DNA of 38,718 nucleotides from a bacterium (lineage in GTDB: Bacteria > Vulcanimicrobiota > Vulcanimicrobiia > Vulcanimicrobiales > SCRA01), in the NCBI GenBank assembly GCA_004298675.1, contig SCRI01000007.1:1-38718 (forward strand), given 5' to 3'. A model generated the notes under the pieces. The model saw nothing but the letters and a program-made list of their open reading frames with translations, searched no databases and was not told the DNA's origin. Shown here piece by piece: positions 23,351 through 31,187 of this stretch. Every line of letters begins with the position of its first letter. The stretch's first letter is position 1. Position numbers and translations under genes: made by a program.

Positions 23351-24259
23351 GTGAGCGAACGCGTCAAGATCGTCGCGGCCTACGCGGCGATGGTTCTGAT
23401 CTGGGGCACCACCTGGCTAGCCATCAAGTGGGCGCTGCTGTACATCCCGCCGCTGCAAGGTGTGGGCTACCGCTACCTGATCGCCGGGCTCTTCGTCCTC
23501 AGTCTGGCACGCGTCACGCACGCGCCGTGGCCGCGCGGCCGGGAGGCCTGGCGCGTCGTAGCCGTCACGGCTTTCGCGCTCTTCGGAGCCAACTACGCGC
23601 TCACGTATCTCTCCGAAGAGCGCATCACGTCAGGGCTGGCCGCGGTGCTCTTCGGTACGGCACCGTTTTGGATCATGCTCTTCGCCTACTTCATGACGGG
23701 TGAACGGCTGACGGCGCGCAAGATCGCGGGCTCGCTGCTGGCCCTAGCGGGCGTGGCGGCGATCTCGCTCTCGGGCGGCGAGCGCGGCACGCTGGTGGGC
23801 ATCGCGGAGATCCTGGCCGCGGCGGTGCTGGCGGCGTTCGGCAACGTCTACATCAAGCGCCACCAAGAGCTGGCCGAGCCGCTGGTCGTGATCCCGCCGG
23901 CGATGCTGATCTCCGGGATCTTCTTCACCGTGCTGGGTCTCTCCGTCGAGCCCCATTCCGCGGCGCGCGCGCTCGCGCCGGCTTCGCTGGCCGCATTGTT
24001 CTATCTGGGACTGTTCGGCAGCGGGATCGCGTTTCTGCTCAACTACATGCTGCTGCGCCGGCTGCCGGCATCGATCGTGGGGCTCAACGGGCTGATGATC
24101 CCGGTGGTGGCGGTGGCGATCGGGGTCGGCTTGGCGGGCGAGCGCTTCACACCGCAGGATCTCTTAGGCGCAACGCTGGTGCTGGCCGGGATGGCGCTGG
24201 CCATGACCGGCACGCAGCGGCTCCAGGCACCCGCGCGTTACGTACCCGGCGTCAGATAG
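23351..24259 (+). CDS. EamA family transporter (DMT superfamily), second of a pair
   Basis: A 302-residue, ten-helix EamA protein. It begins with AAYAAMVLIWGTTWLAIKWA, has ANYALTYLSEERITSGLAAV in the first repeat and LLNYMLLRRLPASIVGLNGL followed by GERFTPQDLLGATLVLAG in the second. It is only distantly similar to the preceding EamA protein and looks closer to the YedA/RhaT-like branch. The start is GTG, six bases after its neighbour's stop. The last 22 bases overlap the convergent small secreted-protein gene. The two may form separate exporters or act on related substrates under the same LysR control. Confidence 0.92.
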   Translation: MSERVKIVAAYAAMVLIWGTTWLAIKWALLYIPPLQGVGYRYLIAGLFVLSLARVTHAPWPRGREAWRVVAVTAFALFGANYALTYLSEERITSGLAAVLFGTAPFWIMLFAYFMTGERLTARKIAGSLLALAGVAAISLSGGERGTLVGIAEILAAAVLAAFGNVYIKRHQELAEPLVVIPPAMLISGIFFTVLGLSVEPHSAARALAPASLAALFYLGLFGSGIAFLLNYMLLRRLPASIVGLNGLMIPVVAVAIGVGLAGERFTPQDLLGATLVLAGMALAMTGTQRLQAPARYVPGVR

Positions 24260-24654
24260 CCGCACGAGACGTAGTGCGTGAGGTTGGTCGCGCTCGAGTG
24301 GACGTTCACGCTGTAGTTTCCGGATAGGAGCTTATCCATCGGAACGTCGAGTAGCGTGACCGAGCGCCCATTCACCACGGGCTTGAGCGGATAGGCCGGT
24401 ACGGGATTGATCTTCGGGCACTCCCCACGATGAACGTGTGCCGGCTCCACTCGGCCGGGCGGCGCGCCATCGAGACGAATGCTGACGATCGTCCGCATGC
24501 CGCGCGGCGTGAGCGAGACGAAGCCCGCTTGTCCGGAGTTGTTCTGCTGCTCCATGCCGCGTTGAGTGCCTAGTGCCGCGGGAACCTGCGCCACCGCGAC
24601 CCCCGCCGCGGCGAGCGCCCAGGCTAGCGAGGCCGCCGCTAGGTTGATGCGCAT
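24238..24654 (-). CDS. Small secreted protein with HVHRGxC motif, paralogue 1
   Basis: A 138-residue exported protein. The signal peptide runs to about AVA (residue 22). The mature part is beta-rich: NNSGQAGFVSLTPRG, then VEPAHVHRGECPKINPVPAY, PLKPVVNGRS, and a C-terminal SVNVHSSATNLTHYVSCGYL. The His-Val-His and two cysteines could bind a metal or form a disulfide. It resembles uncharacterised proteins sometimes grouped near CHRD or copper/zinc superoxide dismutase-like folds; I do not know a function. The start at 24654 is chosen because GGAGGAGGG lies about six bases upstream; a start six codons earlier would fall inside that sequence. It has a paralogue directly upstream, separated by a hairpin. 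Confidence 0.82.
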   Translation of the reverse strand: MRINLAAASLAWALAAAGVAVAQVPAALGTQRGMEQQNNSGQAGFVSLTPRGMRTIVSIRLDGAPPGRVEPAHVHRGECPKINPVPAYPLKPVVNGRSVTLLDVPMDKLLSGNYSVNVHSSATNLTHYVSCGYLTPGT

Positions 24655-24716
24655 AGAAACCCTCCTCCGCATCTCCCTACCCAGTCCGCGCGCGTTCCAT
24701 GCGGGTGCGCAGAAAG

Positions 24717-24743
24717 GGGGCGCCGCCCAGCGGGCGACGCCCC
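24717..24743 (-). terminator. Hairpin terminator between the two paralogous secreted-protein genes
   Basis: Stem GGGGCG/CGCCCC, one mismatch, then CGCCC/GGGCG, with a three-base loop. On the minus strand the stem is followed by CTTTCT, a weak U-tract. It lies about 32 bases after the stop of the upstream paralogue and could limit read-through into the second. Confidence 0.55.
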
Positions 24744-24775
24744 ACTTGCTCTACGCAGTGTGCAGCCGCGGCGTT

Positions 24776-25177
24776 CTAGCGGACTAGCTCTCCGCAGGCG
24801 ACGTAGCGCTTGAGGTTCTTGGTGGAGGCGTGCACGTTGACGGCGTAGTGACCCGACATCAGCCTGCTAAGCGGCGCGTTCACGAGCGTCGTGGAACGCC
24901 CGTTGACGACGTTCTGCAGTGGATACGCCGGCACCGGGTTGAGATTGTCGCACGAGCCGCGATGAACGTGCGCCGGCTGCGCCACGCCCTTGGGCGCCCC
25001 CTGAACGCTCAGCGAGACCAACGTCTTGTTTCCACGTGCCGTGAGTGTGACGATGCCGACCTCACCGGAGTTGTTCAATCCCATCAGACCGATCTTCTCG
25101 GGAGGTGCGCCGAACGCCGGAGCAAGGCTGGTTGCCGCGAAGGCCAAAGCTGCGGCAAAGGCAAGATGAATGCGCAT
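24776..25177 (-). CDS. Small secreted protein with HVHRGxC motif, paralogue 2
   Basis: A 133-residue exported protein related to the gene at 24238 over its whole length. The signal peptide ends near AFGA (about residue 24). Shared elements are NNSGEVGIVTLTARG, QPAHVHRGSCDNLNPVPAY, VVNGRSTTLVNAPLSRL and YAVNVHASTKNLKRYVACG. Cysteines in HRGSC and VACG are kept in both copies, as is the HVH. An AAGGAGA ribosome-binding sequence lies five bases before the ATG. A PLD-like gene ends 21 bases upstream on the same strand, and a hairpin follows 32 bases after the stop. Tandem duplication with strong translation signals suggests an abundant periplasmic or extracellular protein; the function is unknown. 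Confidence 0.84.
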   Translation of the reverse strand: MRIHLAFAAALAFAATSLAPAFGAPPEKIGLMGLNNSGEVGIVTLTARGNKTLVSLSVQGAPKGVAQPAHVHRGSCDNLNPVPAYPLQNVVNGRSTTLVNAPLSRLMSGHYAVNVHASTKNLKRYVACGELVR

Positions 25178-25198
25178 GGAATCTCCTTTCCGCGCGCG

Positions 25199-26032
25199 TC
25201 ATTCCAGCACGCGATCGAGCTTCCTTGCCGCGCCCGTGGTGACGGCGGCCACGAAGTGCGCGCACACGGTGCGTGCTTGCGCGCCGTTGAAACGCGCGGC
25301 CCACTCGGACATCGTAGGCTGTCCAACGGTCGCGTTAGCCGACGTGACGACGGCGCGATCGCCCACGACGACGCCTTTTTCCGCGATGCGCGCGACCTCG
25401 ACGTCGACTCCATGTGCCTCCAACGCCTGCAGCGCTGCGCGCTCGGGGGGCTTCTGGAGCCCGCGTGGGTTGACGATGACGCGCTCGTGCAGCTCCCCGG
25501 CACGAGCGAGCAGCTCGCGCACCAGCACCGATTCGTTCGCGTACTCGCTGACTACCAGCACCGCGCTCCCTGCCGGCGCTTCGCGCACGAGCTGCACCTC
25601 TAGGGCCTGCGCGCCGGCCTTGTTTCCCAGCACCAATCCACCGGTTCCCGCGGATCTCCCAGCGATGGCCGACTCCACGGCACGGACCTGATCGGTGCGT
25701 ACCACCGTCTCGTCGCGGGCGAAGTTGCGATCGGCCAGGTAGGCTTCACATCCGTCCACCACGACCGCCTTGAGGTGCGCGATGCGCCGGCGCTCCTTGA
25801 CCACGTGCACGCCCGCCGCGCGCAGCGTTCGTAAGCGCGCATCCAGCGCGCGCGCCCGGTCGGAGCCCCACGGCATCGTACCGGGAACGTGAATCGTCAC
25901 CGCCGCGCCCCGGCGCGCGGCGTTGCTCAGGGCCGCGGTAAAGTCCGGCGCCGGCAAATAGGCGGCGGCATCGATCCGGCGGGCGCCGGTCAGCGCCGCA
26001 AACACGCGTGCTTGCGTGGTAATGGCGATCAT
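25199..26032 (-). CDS. Phospholipase D-like protein with one intact HKD motif
   Basis: A 277-residue protein with two PLD-like repeats. The first holds a complete HxKxxxxD motif (His86, Lys88, Asp93) in HLKAVVVDG, followed by LADRNF at the position of the usual G-S/x-x-N segment. The second repeat reads AEKGVVVGDRAVVTSANAT: the lysine and the SAN are kept, but the histidine is alanine and the aspartate shifts by one, so a normal two-HKD active site cannot form within one chain. Possible roles are a dimeric nuclease-like or phosphodiesterase activity or a non-catalytic fold. No signal peptide is evident. The small secreted-protein gene follows after 21 bases; liuC is divergent 103 bases away. 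Confidence 0.72.
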   Translation of the reverse strand: MIAITTQARVFAALTGARRIDAAAYLPAPDFTAALSNAARRGAAVTIHVPGTMPWGSDRARALDARLRTLRAAGVHVVKERRRIAHLKAVVVDGCEAYLADRNFARDETVVRTDQVRAVESAIAGRSAGTGGLVLGNKAGAQALEVQLVREAPAGSAVLVVSEYANESVLVRELLARAGELHERVIVNPRGLQKPPERAALQALEAHGVDVEVARIAEKGVVVGDRAVVTSANATVGQPTMSEWAARFNGAQARTVCAHFVAAVTTGAARKLDRVLE

Positions 26033-26074
26033 ACGTACCGCTCTGCCGCGCGCCAGGGCCGGGGCAAGCCCCCA

Positions 26075-26086
26075 GGCTTCGAAGCC
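26075..26086. repeat. 12-base perfect palindrome upstream of liuCDE
   Basis: The self-complementary GGCTTCGAAGCC lies 49 bases before the liuC ATG in the gap shared with the PLD-like gene. Position fits an operator for a dimeric repressor; no matching regulator binding site is known to me. Confidence 0.25.
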
Positions 26087-26135
26087 GCGCGGGCGGCGGG
26101 GGGGACCAGCCGCACGCGAGCAGAACGCGCCAGCG

Positions 26136-26921
26136 ATGCTCTACCAGAATCTACGTCTCACGACCGAGGCCGGGGTTGCGCGTGTCACCCTGGCCCGGCC
26201 CGAGGTCCGCAACGCCTTCAACGCCGACCTCATCCGCGAGCTCAGCGACGCCTTCGCACGCTTGGGGGCCGATCCGCAGGTACGCGCCATCGTGCTCGCC
26301 GGTGAAGGCAAGACCTTCTCCGGCGGCGCCGACCTCAACTGGATGCGGGCCGCGCTCGACTGCAGCGAGGACGAGAATATCGAAGACGCGCTGGCGATGA
26401 GCGATATGTTTCGCACCCTCGACCGCTGTCCCAAGCCAACCATCGCGCGCGTGCACGGCGCCGCGCTGGGGGGCGGCGTGGGCCTCTGTGCCGTCTGCGA
26501 CATCGTGGTATCCGCTAGCGACGCCGTCTTCGGCTTCACCGAAGTCAAGCTCGGTATACTACCCGCGGTGATCTCGCCGTTCGCGATCGCCAAAGTTGGG
26601 CGCTCGCACGCGCGCGCGCTCTTCCTCACCGGCGAGCGCTTCGGCGTCGAGCGCGCCATGCAGATCGGCTTGGTCCACCACTGCGCCGATCCCGACGAGC
26701 TGGACCTGGCCGTGGATCGCGTGCTGGGAGAGCTGCGAACGGCGGGCCCGCTTTCGAGTCAGCTGGCCAAGCGCATGATCGAAGAAGTCTGTGCCGTCGA
26801 CTACGCTGCCTCGCGCGAGCTGACGGCCAAACGCATCGCGGCACAGCGCGTCTCCCCTGAGGGGCAGGAGGGCATCCGCGCCTTCCTCGACAAGCGCAAG
26901 GCCGCCTGGGCGCAAGCATGA
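26136..26921 (+). CDS. liuC: Methylglutaconyl-CoA hydratase (enoyl-CoA hydratase family)
   Basis: A 261-residue crotonase-fold protein. It has the ARPEVRNAFN start of the fold, the oxyanion-hole segment GEGKTFSGGADLNWMRA, the second backbone segment VHGAALGGGVGLCAVCDIV, and the catalytic-region FGFTEVKLGILPAVISPF, which is characteristic of methylglutaconyl-CoA hydratases. The role is hydration of 3-methylglutaconyl-CoA to HMG-CoA in leucine breakdown. The start at 26136 drops 40 unrelated residues of the open frame. The stop overlaps the liuD start by four bases (ATGA). Context with liuD and liuE makes the specific assignment stronger than the motif alone. Confidence 0.88.
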   Translation: MLYQNLRLTTEAGVARVTLARPEVRNAFNADLIRELSDAFARLGADPQVRAIVLAGEGKTFSGGADLNWMRAALDCSEDENIEDALAMSDMFRTLDRCPKPTIARVHGAALGGGVGLCAVCDIVVSASDAVFGFTEVKLGILPAVISPFAIAKVGRSHARALFLTGERFGVERAMQIGLVHHCADPDELDLAVDRVLGELRTAGPLSSQLAKRMIEEVCAVDYAASRELTAKRIAAQRVSPEGQEGIRAFLDKRKAAWAQA

Positions 26922-28885
26922 GTGCGCCCTCCACGCCGATCCGGCGCCTGCTGATCGCCAATCGCGGCGAAATCGCCGTGCGCGTCGCGCGCGTCGCCCG
27001 CGAGCGCGGCATCGTTCCGCTGGGCATCTACAGTGAGGCCGACGCCGCGGCTTACCACCTGCGCTTCATGGACGACGCGCTGTGCGTCGGTCCCGCGCCG
27101 GCGACGGCATCCTATCTCGACATCGATGCCGTCGTGGCGGCGGGGCGCACGCTGCGCGCCGACGCCATCCATCCAGGCTACGGTTTCCTCAGCGAGCGTG
27201 CCGGCTTCGCACAGGCGGTAGCGGACGCGGGGATGTGCTTCGTCGGTCCCACGCCGGATGCCATGCGCGCGATGGGTTCGAAGATCGAGGCAAAACGGCG
27301 CGTGCGCGAGCGCGGCGTCCCCGTGCTGCCGGGCTACGACGGCGACGATCAGTCGCCGGCGCGGCTGCACCGCGAAGCCGAGGCGATCGGCACGCCGCTG
27401 TTGATCAAGGCCAGCGCCGGCGGCGGCGGACGCGGCATGCGCGTCGTGGACGACCTCGCAACCTTCGACCAGGCCCTGGAGTCGGCCAAACGTGAGGCGC
27501 TGGCGGCCTTCGGTGACGACGCGGTGTTGCTGGAGCGCTATCTGCGCAACCCGCGTCACGTCGAGATTCAGATCATCGCCGATACCCATGGCAACACGCT
27601 CTTCCTGGGCGAGCGCGAATGCTCCATCCAACGCCGCCATCAAAAAGTCTTGGAGGAGTCACCCAGCCCGGTGCTCACGCCCGAATTGCGCGAACGGATG
27701 GGGCGCAGCGCCGTCGCCGCCGCGCAGGCCGCGGGCTACACCAACGCGGGCACCGTCGAGTTCATGCTGGACGAAGACGGCCGCTTCTACTTCTTGGAGA
27801 TGAACGCGCGCCTGCAGGTAGAGCACCCCGTGACTGAGCTGGCGTACGGCGTCGATCTCGTGCAGTTGCAGATCGACGTGGCCAACGGGGAGCCGCTGGC
27901 GCTCTCACAAGAAACGATCGCACCGCGCGGACACGCCATCGAGGTGCGGCTGTACGCGGAGGATCCCGCCAGCGGCTTCCTCCCCGCCAGCGGAACGCTG
28001 GTGCGCTGGTGCATGCCGGAGGGTCCCGGCATCCGTGTCGACGCCGGCGTCACGCAGGGCGACGAAGTCTCGATCTACTACGATCCTATGCTCGCCAAAC
28101 TCATCGTCTGGGGATCCGACCGCCCAGCCGCGATTGCGCGCCTGACCGCGGCGCTGGATGCCACCGAAGTGGCGGGCGTCAAGACCAATGTGCCGTTCCT
28201 GCGCTGGCTCGCGCGCGACGCCTGGTTTCACGAAGGGCGTACCACGACGAGCTTCCTCAGCGAACGGCTGCACCCGGGGCAATTCACCGCCGGGGCCCTG
28301 CCGCAGCGCGCGCTCGCGGCGGCAGCGGCACTGGTGCTGGCGGAGCGCGCACCGTTCCGCATCGCGCAGATGGGTATTCCGGTGGCGTTACGCCACGACG
28401 ACGGGCATATCTACCGGATGCTCTTCGATCGCAACGCCGCAGGCTGGCTAGCTCAGGGCGATCTGGAGGGCGAGCTCGCCGCCACGCAGCACGGCGATGC
28501 CCTGGAGGTTCAATTCGCGGGCGAGCGCTTCGCGGTGACCGGCGAGGCCGACGCGGAGGGCGTGACCTTCGCCGTCGAGGGCCAGACCTTCGCCTTGACC
28601 TTCGCGCCCTCGCCGTCGGTCGCCGATCCCCACCAGGGCGGCGCAGGTTCCGAGGATGGCGCGCAGACACTGCGCGCGCCGATGCCGGGAAAGATCCTAA
28701 AGGTCACGGCCAAGACCGGCGAACGAGTCGAAGAACGCACGCTGCTGGTGGTGCTGGAGGCGATGAAGATGGAACACCGCATCGAAGCGCCCGGCGCCGC
28801 CAACATCGCGGCCGTCAAGGTTCGCGAAGGGGAACTGGTCGCGGCGGGCGCGCCGCTGGTAGAACTGGAGCCGCTAGGATCGTGA
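26918..28885 (+). CDS. liuD: Methylcrotonyl-CoA carboxylase alpha (biotin) subunit
   Basis: A 655-residue biotin-dependent subunit. The biotin carboxylase domain begins RRLLIANRGEIAVRVARVAR and has HPGYGFLSE, the glycine-rich ATP loop KASAGGGGRGMRVV, GERECSIQRRHQKVLEESPS and NARLQVEHPVTE. A BT linker domain precedes the C-terminal biotinyl domain with VLEAMKMEHR, where the lysine at about residue 617 carries biotin. It carboxylates its own biotin with ATP and bicarbonate for transfer by the liuB subunit. Overlapping start and stop (four bases at each end) couple it to liuC and liuE. The length is normal for the family. Confidence 0.93.
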   Translation: MSAPSTPIRRLLIANRGEIAVRVARVARERGIVPLGIYSEADAAAYHLRFMDDALCVGPAPATASYLDIDAVVAAGRTLRADAIHPGYGFLSERAGFAQAVADAGMCFVGPTPDAMRAMGSKIEAKRRVRERGVPVLPGYDGDDQSPARLHREAEAIGTPLLIKASAGGGGRGMRVVDDLATFDQALESAKREALAAFGDDAVLLERYLRNPRHVEIQIIADTHGNTLFLGERECSIQRRHQKVLEESPSPVLTPELRERMGRSAVAAAQAAGYTNAGTVEFMLDEDGRFYFLEMNARLQVEHPVTELAYGVDLVQLQIDVANGEPLALSQETIAPRGHAIEVRLYAEDPASGFLPASGTLVRWCMPEGPGIRVDAGVTQGDEVSIYYDPMLAKLIVWGSDRPAAIARLTAALDATEVAGVKTNVPFLRWLARDAWFHEGRTTTSFLSERLHPGQFTAGALPQRALAAAAALVLAERAPFRIAQMGIPVALRHDDGHIYRMLFDRNAAGWLAQGDLEGELAATQHGDALEVQFAGERFAVTGEADAEGVTFAVEGQTFALTFAPSPSVADPHQGGAGSEDGAQTLRAPMPGKILKVTAKTGERVEERTLLVVLEAMKMEHRIEAPGAANIAAVKVREGELVAAGAPLVELEPLGS

Positions 28886-29811
28886 GCAGCCGTATGCCCG
28901 GCCTCCCCGCTCACGTCAAAGTCTGCGAGATGGGGCCGCGCGACGGCCTCCAGAACGAAGCACGCAGCGTCGACGCCGCCACCAAGATCCACTACATCGA
29001 CCTGCTCTCCGAGAGCGGTCTCCCCGTCATCGAGGCCACCTCGTTCGTCAGCCCCAAGGCGATTCCGCAGCTAGCCGATGCCGCCGCGGTTTGCATGGGG
29101 ATCGCCAAGCACCCCGGAGTGCTCTACCCCGTGCTGGTGCCGAATGCGCAGGGCTTCGCACGCGCACGCGAGGCCGGCGTGGCGGCAATCGCCGTCTTCA
29201 CCGCGGCCTCCGAGTCGTTCACGAAACGCAACATCAACATGAGCATCCAGCAATCGCTGGAGATCTTCGCGCCGATCGTGAGCGAGGCCCGCGCGCTAGG
29301 CATGTGGGTGCGGGGCTACGTGTCGACATGCTTCGGCTGCCCCTACGAGGGGCCGGTCGATCCGGCCAAGGTCGCGCACCTCGCCGCGGCGCTGGCTGCC
29401 ATGGGCTGCGTGGAGATCTCGATCGGCGATACCATCGGCGTCGGCACGCCCAGTCAAGTCTACGAAGTGGTCGCGGCGCTGCGCCGGGAGATTCCTCTGG
29501 AGCGCGTAGCGATGCACTTCCACGATACGCGCGGCACCGCGCTTGCCAATGTCGGCGCTGCGCTAAACGAAGGTATCGCGATCTTCGACAGCTCGAGCGG
29601 GGGCCTAGGCGGCTGTCCATACGCGCCGGGAGCTGCAGGGAACCTAGCGACGGAAGATCTGCTCTATCTGCTGCACGGCATGGGCATCGCGACCGGCGTC
29701 GATTCGCAGCGCGTGCGCGAGGCCTCGCGCTTCATCGGCGAGGCGCTCGGAAGAGCGCCTACATCGAAGGCCTATCTCGCCCCAGAACGGTGGTGGCAGC
29801 CGGCGGGTTAG
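28882..29811 (+). CDS. liuE: Hydroxymethylglutaryl-CoA lyase
   Basis: A 309-residue TIM-barrel lyase cleaving HMG-CoA to acetoacetate and acetyl-CoA, the last step of leucine degradation. Landmarks are VCEMGPRDGLQNEA with the catalytic Arg-Asp, SFVSPKAIPQLAD, AASESFTKRNINMS, GYVSTCFGCPYEG, MHFHDTRGTALAN with the metal histidines, and SSGGLGGCPYAPGAAGNLATED with the catalytic cysteine. The GTG at 28882 overlaps the liuD stop as GTGA; an in-frame ATG four codons later is an alternative. A longer open frame upstream is antisense-like read-through of liuD. The stop overlaps the convergent kinase gene by four bases. Confidence 0.94.
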   Translation: MSSRMPGLPAHVKVCEMGPRDGLQNEARSVDAATKIHYIDLLSESGLPVIEATSFVSPKAIPQLADAAAVCMGIAKHPGVLYPVLVPNAQGFARAREAGVAAIAVFTAASESFTKRNINMSIQQSLEIFAPIVSEARALGMWVRGYVSTCFGCPYEGPVDPAKVAHLAAALAAMGCVEISIGDTIGVGTPSQVYEVVAALRREIPLERVAMHFHDTRGTALANVGAALNEGIAIFDSSSGGLGGCPYAPGAAGNLATEDLLYLLHGMGIATGVDSQRVREASRFIGEALGRAPTSKAYLAPERWWQPAG

Positions 29812-31187
29812 CCGCGCTGCACCGGGATCTCCAACCGGAAGCGGCTGCCCTTGCCCGGCGCGCTCTCGACGGAGACGCCACCGTGATGCGCCTTGGCCAC
29901 GCTCTGCACGATCGCCAGTCCCACGCCGCTGCCCGGTACGCGGCGCTCGTCGCGCCCACGATAAAAGCGCTCGAAGATGTGCGGGAGATCCTCCGCCGCG
30001 ATGCCGCTGCCGGTATCGGCGACTTCGAAGACTGCGCGCCCCGCGTTGCGCGTGAGCGCAACCGTGATCGTACCGCCCTCCGGCGTGAACTTCACGGCGT
30101 TGCCCAGCAAGTTGGAGAGCGCCACGCCCAGCAGATCGGCCTCACCTTCCGCTTCGAGGGGTGGCTGCGGCAGTTTCACCGTCAACGTGAGGCCATGATC
30201 GCGCGCCTGCTCCTCCCACCCCGCCACGGCCGCGCGTACCACCGCGTTGAAATCGATGGGGCGCAACGCGACTGCCTCACTCTCCGCGCGCGAGAGCGCC
30301 AGCATCTCGCGCAGCATGCGATCCATCTCGCGCGCGCGGCGCACGATGGCGTGCAGCGAGTCTTTGCGCACGTCCGCCGGCGCCTCGTCGCCCCAACGCT
30401 GGAGGAGTTGAGCGTTTCCGGAGATCGCCGCCAGCGGCGTCTTCATCTCGTGCGAGGCATCGGCCACGAAGCGGCGCTCGCGCTCGAATGCCAGCGCCAG
30501 CCGGTCGAGCATAGCGTCGAAGGCACCCGCCAACCTGCCCACTTCGTCGTGCCTTCCGCTCCATCCCAAACGTCTTTCGAGCGAGGCGGGATCGATCGCC
30601 TCGGCGGCGCGCGTCATGCGCTCCAGCGGCGTCAGCAACGCCTGCGCCAAGAACCACGCCGCGACGAACGCCGCCACCACGCCCGCGGCAAAGACAATGC
30701 CCACACGCCAGATCAGCGCTGCCAGCAGGCGATCGAAGCTGTTGGCCTCATGGCCCACTTCCAGGACGGCGTACGGTGCCACGCCGGGAACGCGCACGCG
30801 CCGGTACGAGGCGAGATAGGGCTCGCCATCCAGCATGACTCGCGCCACGTGGTTCCGCTTCCAGATCACGCGCTCCGCGCCGCCGTACGATCCCGGCCCT
30901 GAACTCGCGGCGATGACCTGCCCGCCGGCGTCCAGCACGCGGATGAAGGTGCCCGGCGAGGCGTAGGTGTCCAACACCTGCGGAACCAGCAGCGCCGGCG
31001 CAATCGAGAACGGGAAACCCGCGCCGCCCGCGCTCTGCACCACACGCTCGGAGAGCTGACTCACCTCGCTCTGCAGCTCTTGATCGAAGGCGTGGCGCAA
31101 CGAGGTGAGGCTCGAAGCGAAGACGGCGATCAAGAGCGCCAGCAGCAGCGCCGCGAATGACGCCGCGACGCGAAGACGCAGGCTCAC
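29808..31187 (-). CDS. Sensor histidine kinase
   Basis: A 459-residue membrane kinase. Helix one is about 8-28, an extracytoplasmic sensor domain runs to about 155, helix two is about 160-182, then a HAMP domain, then HisKA with phospho-acceptor His246 in ADASHEMKTPLAAI, and a HATPase domain with LGNAVKFTPEGG, DTGSGIAAED, IFERFYRG and GSGVGLAIVQ. It phosphorylates the response regulator encoded just upstream; the two genes overlap by four bases. The sensor domain resembles the short domains of envelope-stress kinases, but the signal is unknown. It overlaps the liuE end tail to tail. Confidence 0.95.
   Translation of the reverse strand: MSLRLRVAASFAALLLALLIAVFASSLTSLRHAFDQELQSEVSQLSERVVQSAGGAGFPFSIAPALLVPQVLDTYASPGTFIRVLDAGGQVIAASSGPGSYGGAERVIWKRNHVARVMLDGEPYLASYRRVRVPGVAPYAVLEVGHEANSFDRLLAALIWRVGIVFAAGVVAAFVAAWFLAQALLTPLERMTRAAEAIDPASLERRLGWSGRHDEVGRLAGAFDAMLDRLALAFERERRFVADASHEMKTPLAAISGNAQLLQRWGDEAPADVRKDSLHAIVRRAREMDRMLREMLALSRAESEAVALRPIDFNAVVRAAVAGWEEQARDHGLTLTVKLPQPPLEAEGEADLLGVALSNLLGNAVKFTPEGGTITVALTRNAGRAVFEVADTGSGIAAEDLPHIFERFYRGRDERRVPGSGVGLAIVQSVAKAHHGGVSVESAPGKGSRFRLEIPVQRG

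Noticed and set aside
22396-23703. A 435-residue plus-strand frame across both EamA genes
   Set aside because: High-GC shadow frame without hydrophobic periodicity or family match; the two EamA frames are convincing.
28009-28881. Long in-frame extension upstream of liuE
   Set aside because: It overlaps liuD in another frame and is arginine/glycine rich noise; HMG-CoA lyase begins after it.
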